From Asterionellopsis glacialis (lineage: Eukaryota > Bacillariophyta > Plagiogrammaphyceae > Rhaphoneidales > Asterionellopsidaceae): DNA of 36,726 bases. Positions 32,818 through 36,726 of this stretch are shown here, piece by piece. The stretch is from contig WKLE02001447.1 in NCBI GenBank assembly GCA_014885115.2, positions 4,577 through 41,302 of the forward strand, given 5' to 3'. The number at the start of each line of letters is the position of its first letter. Position 1 is the stretch's first letter. A program made the translations under genes and the position numbers. Below the pieces are notes generated by a model, which saw only the letters and a program-made list of their open reading frames with translations, did no database searches and was not told the DNA's origin.

Positions 32818-34638
32818 ATGGTTCAACAACCACAACAAGTCGTCAATCATGATGATAATGATGATCAAAATCAATTTGATAGTATAGCACCCCATCCCTA
32901 TGGTGTTTTACCAGGAGGGAATGTGTATATGGAAGGTACCAAATCAAATAATAATAACAGTACGGTTCGTCAAAGTTGTATTCATCAATTATTGACCGAT
33001 GACTTATGGCAACAAATATTACAATATTGTTCTGGATATGATCTTGGTAGTATCGTACAAACATGTCGTGAATTTTATGTTGCCGGACATCAACCTGAGT
33101 TATGGAGAGATTTAGTCTTGCGAGATATACAACAACCCCAGTATAAAAGTCAATTGTTACAGGTCAAAGAAACATGGAAGGATACCTATGTGTATCGTCA
33201 TTATTATTTGTCGGTCCACAACAGTAACAACGAAGAACAGGCAACCATGAAGAATATCAAATCGCATCAACCTATACCTGTCGCAGGTGTATATTCCGAT
33301 ACCTACTTTCGTACCCATTTATGCCGTTCCTTTCGTATCCCATCATTATGGTTGAAATCACCAAGTCTTACTACTCATACCAAACGAAAAGGTCAAGTCC
33401 CTCGTGTAGCACACTCTACCCTGTCGCTGGATGACTTTTTAAACACATACGAACGACCGAATTATCCCGTTGTGATTGCAGGTGCTGCCAAGTCATGGCC
33501 GGCGTATCAAAAATGGTCCAATATGGAGTACATGAAACAATCGACACCTCACCAATTATTCCGTGCCACATCGGGTGCTGCACCGTATCATGCCAACTTT
33601 ACCATGGAATCCTTTTATCAGTATTGTTGTCAATCGACTGATTTGGAGGAAGCTCCCTTATACTTATTTGATCGTGCCGCCCTGCAAGCTGGACATCCCT
33701 TGGAACACGATTGTATCCCTGCCTTGCATGAATCCTGTCCGTACTTTAATCCATTGGAACATACAACCAATGGTGGACATGATTTGTTCCAATTGTTGGG
33801 TGAAGGGAAACGTCCGGATCATACATGGTTAATCATGGGAAGTCAACGATCAGGATCGTCGTTTCATATGGATCCAAATGCAACTCATGCCTGGAATGCA
33901 GCCATTGTGGGTCGTAAACGATGGATCTTTTATCCACCCGGTGTTACACCCCCTGGTGTCCATCCATCACCGTCAGGAGATGAAGTGGCCATGCCTATTT
34001 CAATTGGTGAATGGTTATTAAATTATGGTCCTCAGCATGATGCAGAAAAACTAAGGAGGGGTGCATTGGAATGTACTGTGGAACCGGGTGATATGATTTT
34101 TGTCCCTCATGGATGGTGGCATTTGGTGATTAATTTAGATCAAGTCAATATTGCCGTTACACACAATTATGTCAGTCAAAGTAATTTATCCACTGTATTG
34201 CGATTCCTACAAAAGAAGCAAGACCAAATTAGTGGATGCCGTGATCGTCAAGAAAGTATTAAACCTGAACATTTGTACCAAGCCTTTGCGACAGAATTAC
34301 AAAAGGTACACCCACAATGGTTACAAGAAGCACAAGATAAAGCAAATGCAGGATGGACATGTAAGGCATGGACCGATGATGTACAAGAAGAAAATCGTTC
34401 TACCAAATACAAGAAACCCAAAAAGAAAAAGTCTATCACTAAAAAAAGAAAACGTAATGGTGAAGGAGGAGGTGACACTAAAACTTCATCTAGCAGTAGC
34501 AATAGTATCATGGCAAGAGCTAAAGTATCACCAACAGCTGATGGAGAAGAAAAGAAAACAGAACACGAACCATCAAGCGTAACAGAAAGTAGTAGTAGTA
34601 GTGGTGGTGGTGGTGGATTTAGTTTTTCATTTCTTTGA
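32818..34638 (+). CDS. F-box and JmjC domain protein (JMJD6-like 2-oxoglutarate oxygenase)
   Basis: A single-exon gene for 606 aa. An F-box-like segment lies at about 55-100 (LLTDDLWQQILQYCSGYDL ... ELWRDLV). The JmjC cupin follows: YPVVIAGAAKSWPA (216-229) is the usual entry strand, and WLIMGSQRSGSSFHMDP contains the iron ligands H350 and D352. GRKRWIFYPP holds the Lys that binds 2-oxoglutarate, and VPHGWWHLVINL gives the third iron ligand H435. The closest architecture is the plant F-box/JmjC protein of the JMJ21/JMJD6 group. Such enzymes hydroxylate lysine or demethylate arginine; the F-box could link the protein to an SCF ubiquitin ligase. The C-terminus has a strong nuclear signal (KKPKKKKSITKKRKR at about 541-555) and ends in a Ser/Gly-rich tail. 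The ATG at 32818 is the first in frame. Confidence 0.92.
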   Translation: MVQQPQQVVNHDDNDDQNQFDSIAPHPYGVLPGGNVYMEGTKSNNNNSTVRQSCIHQLLTDDLWQQILQYCSGYDLGSIVQTCREFYVAGHQPELWRDLVLRDIQQPQYKSQLLQVKETWKDTYVYRHYYLSVHNSNNEEQATMKNIKSHQPIPVAGVYSDTYFRTHLCRSFRIPSLWLKSPSLTTHTKRKGQVPRVAHSTLSLDDFLNTYERPNYPVVIAGAAKSWPAYQKWSNMEYMKQSTPHQLFRATSGAAPYHANFTMESFYQYCCQSTDLEEAPLYLFDRAALQAGHPLEHDCIPALHESCPYFNPLEHTTNGGHDLFQLLGEGKRPDHTWLIMGSQRSGSSFHMDPNATHAWNAAIVGRKRWIFYPPGVTPPGVHPSPSGDEVAMPISIGEWLLNYGPQHDAEKLRRGALECTVEPGDMIFVPHGWWHLVINLDQVNIAVTHNYVSQSNLSTVLRFLQKKQDQISGCRDRQESIKPEHLYQAFATELQKVHPQWLQEAQDKANAGWTCKAWTDDVQEENRSTKYKKPKKKKSITKKRKRNGEGGGDTKTSSSSSNSIMARAKVSPTADGEEKKTEHEPSSVTESSSSSGGGGGFSFSFL

Positions 34639-35284
34639 TTTGTACTAGGAAACTCTCCAAATGAAGCTTACATTCAATGGAAGAATCGTGTAATTGCAAA
34701 CAAGGAGAATGAACACTTGTAAACTTAACTAAAACTTTACTAGAGCAAGTATATTGTTTTATGATTATTCAAATGATGAAGGAACCTAATGATAATAATT
34801 CATCTCCATATGTCTCGTCGAAATGCTCAACAAAGGCCAGAAGTTATAATGGCATTGTCAAATACGAAACAATTGAAACTTTAACCTTGATGTCTCATAT
34901 CTCATCTTATATTGGACCAAAGTAGCATAATAGCTACTCAATCATCAAGTTGAGCGCGTCCGTACGTCGCTTTTTGAGTTCAATACGGTAAGTCCATGCA
35001 GGGATAAATATTACTCCTATATATTTGGCGACATGTTTGGCAAGGGGTAAACAATTTTTTGTGAGTTTACCATGGTAGGATCCCCCCCCCCTTCCGAGCT
35101 AAATATGCATCCGTAGTAGTAGAGGGAGTCTCTGCAAGTGTCATGATAGAACTGTATCTAGATTTAATCACAGCGTATTGATTTAGCAGTGGCCGGGCTT
35201 AGGGACGTTGCTTATGTGGCTTGGCTCGTTGATCCCAACGAAGAACAAAGAACACATCCGCCATCTGACAGCACAGAAAACAAC
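34639..35284. other. Intergenic region between the JmjC and methyltransferase genes
   Basis: No gene is supported. A nine-C run lies near 35083-35091. A 24-nt motif shared with the region after the methyltransferase gene lies at 34708-34731. The methyltransferase frame is open upstream to 35189 but without an ATG, so an upstream exon cannot be ruled out. Confidence 0.5.
34708..34731 (+). repeat. 24-nt motif repeated at 36306-36329
   Basis: AATGAACACTTGTAAACT followed by TAACTA here, and CAACTA at 36306-36329, one difference in 24. Each copy lies shortly after a stop codon on the plus strand (70 nt and 143 nt), so it may be a 3' UTR element or the trace of a duplication. Confidence 0.6.
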
Positions 35285-36163
35285 ATGAGTGACGGTCAAC
35301 ATCACTGTCAAAAAGATACCGCCGGCAAGAAAGAGAGGACGGGAATAGGTCACTCCTGCTTCACGGACGATGTTTACGCTCAAGTTGAGCACCTTTACAC
35401 TAGCTGCTCAAATCATGCAGAGCTTATCTGTTCTTTTGTGGAATCGGCTGTCCTTCCGAATCTTTCCGGTGATAGACATGAGAGTCGACTATCCTTTCTC
35501 GACGTGGGTCCCGGGCCAGGTAAGATTACGCGACGGCTTGCCAAACACTTTTCTCTTGTGGAAGTGATTGAGCCCAATCGCAGTCCTGAGTATCTTGCGG
35601 AGTACGCAAAGGAGCCCGCATTTGTTGTAAATAGTGACGCTACCGTTGAGGATTCTAACATTCCCAGCAAAGCTTATGATTTAGTACTTTGCTCGCATGT
35701 ACTGTACCATGTTCCAATGGATACATGGGAGGATTGTCTGACCAAACTTTGCCATGCACTTCGCCCCCCGGCGGGCCGTTTAGTGGTAGCTCTCACAGCA
35801 CCACGAGGAAGTTGGCACAAGATGCAGCTATCCCTCCGACCAGGCAAGGGTTCAGGGTTGCACACAGGAACAGTATGTTCAATGGCAAAGAATACGGGAA
35901 TGATATATAAAGCATATCCCATCAAAAGTAAAGTTGTGGTATCCGCGGATTTGCTACCTGAATTCCGAAATCTTGTCAGATTATTTTTGATTGCCGATAC
36001 TTGGTCGGCGGAGGAGTGGGATAACCTTGGGGAAGCTGCGCAGGCCGAGGCTGAAGGAAAAATTGAACGATACATACAGGATTCGTGCTTTGTAAAAGAA
36101 AAACATCAATATATGCTAGAGATAGATGAAGATTATGTCGTTGTTGATGCCCCACGTGGTTGA
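35285..36163 (+). CDS. SAM-dependent class I methyltransferase, possibly histamine N-methyltransferase-like
   Basis: A single-exon gene for 292 aa from the first ATG. Motif I LSFLDVGPGPGKITRRLA (69-86) binds SAM, VEVIEPN (92-98) ends with the acidic residue for the ribose, and YDLVLCSHVLYHVP (131-144) is motif IV/V with the post-I region. The N-terminal YAQVEHLYTSCSNHAEL, the length, and the hydrophobic C-terminal strand YMLEIDEDYVVVD recall the HNMT-like group, which methylates small amines; this subgroup placement is tentative. An in-frame GTG at 35189 extends the frame by 32 codons, but an ATG is expected in a eukaryote. The gene appears clearly richer in G and C than its neighbours, with different codon choice, so horizontal origin or recent arrival is possible. 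Confidence 0.8.
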   Translation: MSDGQHHCQKDTAGKKERTGIGHSCFTDDVYAQVEHLYTSCSNHAELICSFVESAVLPNLSGDRHESRLSFLDVGPGPGKITRRLAKHFSLVEVIEPNRSPEYLAEYAKEPAFVVNSDATVEDSNIPSKAYDLVLCSHVLYHVPMDTWEDCLTKLCHALRPPAGRLVVALTAPRGSWHKMQLSLRPGKGSGLHTGTVCSMAKNTGMIYKAYPIKSKVVVSADLLPEFRNLVRLFLIADTWSAEEWDNLGEAAQAEAEGKIERYIQDSCFVKEKHQYMLEIDEDYVVVDAPRG

Positions 36164-36305
36164 ACTTGACGATGAACTAGGAGGAGAAATTTTAAATGGC
36201 AAATACAAGCTCTGTGTTGAAATGAAGAAGTGTCGAATAATGCTTTATCTGATACCTGTAGTTCATGCTATTATATGGTTTACACCTGTGTTTCTCTAAA
36301 TGTCT

Positions 36306-36329
36306 AATGAACACTTGTAAACTCAACTA
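36306..36329 (+). repeat. Second copy of the 24-nt 3' motif
   Basis: It matches 34708-34731 with a single T/C difference. It lies in the 200-nt gap between the methyltransferase stop and the convergent small gene. Confidence 0.6.
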
Positions 36330-36365
36330 TAGCTTTAGATATAAAAACATGTAACTTTATGAGAA

Positions 36366-36683
36366 TCATGCCTGAACAGAATAGTAATCCACCCACACTT
36401 CTTCGTCCCAAGTTCCACAGTGTCCATCTTCTGGTGTACAATGATAACCTCCATTTTCACTTTGACCGTCGTCATGATAACCTAAGGTATCAAAGAAGTA
36501 ATTTCTTGCGGCTGTCTCTGCTTGGTCCTCGGTGCTGTATACACCCACGATTGTAGAATTCACAGTCTCCATTGGCTCGCTATACACGTGGTCTCGAAAG
36601 TACATGGAATAGGTTGGGAGCTTATCATGAATTACGAGATAGACGCGATTTCGTTGGCGGGTGCTTCTCTGCGAACGATTCAT
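36366..36683 (-). CDS. Small hypothetical protein, possibly with an upstream exon outside the window
   Basis: A 105-aa frame with features of a real protein. After an Arg-rich start (NRSQRSTRQRNRVYLVIHDK) come alternating strands and helices, including STIVGVYSTEDQAETAARNY, a pattern seen in many small stand-alone proteins of fungi and algae, then TWDEEVWVDYYSVQA. No membrane segment or catalytic motif is evident. Just before the ATG the sequence reads TTTTACAG|TAACC, a good splice acceptor in an open frame, so this could be the last exon of a longer gene whose start lies beyond 36726. It is convergent with the methyltransferase gene. Confidence 0.65.
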   Translation of the reverse strand: MNRSQRSTRQRNRVYLVIHDKLPTYSMYFRDHVYSEPMETVNSTIVGVYSTEDQAETAARNYFFDTLGYHDDGQSENGGYHCTPEDGHCGTWDEEVWVDYYSVQA

Positions 36684-36726
36684 GGTTACTGTAAAATCAA
36701 AACCGTGGTTGCAATAAAAGTGTGGA

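Noticed and set aside
35083..35091. Run of nine C as a possible regulatory or error site
   Set aside because: Homopolymer in non-coding DNA; no effect on any gene.

Overview
The window is nuclear DNA from a eukaryote, most likely a diatom or another photosynthetic stramenopile. Genes are monocistronic and widely spaced. Several are interrupted by short GT-AG introns of about 94-200 nt, usually with GTRAGT-type donors. Two N-termini have a signal peptide ending in ASAF or DAF, which resembles the ASAFAP-type plastid entry signal of organisms with secondary red plastids. The DNA is AT-rich and intergenic stretches hold decayed gene copies. No tRNA, rRNA, CRISPR array or complete mobile element was found.

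Layout. 1-6.7 kb: a nucleoplasmin-type FKBP prolyl isomerase, a repeat-bearing spacer, and a small Ser-rich protein of unknown function. 6.7-15.1 kb: two divergent genes for membrane-anchored M23-type (LytM/lysostaphin fold) peptidase-like proteins, followed by a long spacer with a decayed second copy of the 3' end of one of them. 15.1-22 kb: a sulfotransferase-like P-loop protein with a 25-nt microexon, a five-exon gamma-glutamyltransferase, and a divergent pyrroline-5-carboxylate reductase. 22-27.6 kb: cytochrome b5 and UDP-sugar pyrophosphorylase genes on the minus strand. Between them lies a tandem duplication that left a headless, anchorless cytochrome b5 copy and a 3' fragment of the pyrophosphorylase. 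28-36.7 kb: a GNAT-like protein, a CPBP/CAAX-type membrane protease with a plastid-type presequence, a decayed PLP-dependent decarboxylase that has lost its catalytic core, an F-box/JmjC protein, a SAM-dependent methyltransferase, and a small conserved-looking protein at the edge.

Exon structures were rebuilt by hand from splice sites, reading frame and family alignment. This gave the true C-termini of the minus-strand M23 protein and of gamma-glutamyltransferase, and full gene models for UDP-sugar pyrophosphorylase, cytochrome b5 and the sulfotransferase-like protein. The genes do not form an operon or one pathway. Local themes are glutamate/glutathione/proline metabolism (gamma-glutamyltransferase next to P5C reductase), nucleotide-sugar supply, and repeated local duplication followed by decay. 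The 9-bp palindrome TACCWGGTA occurs eight times, only between genes, and is a candidate regulatory or structural element.
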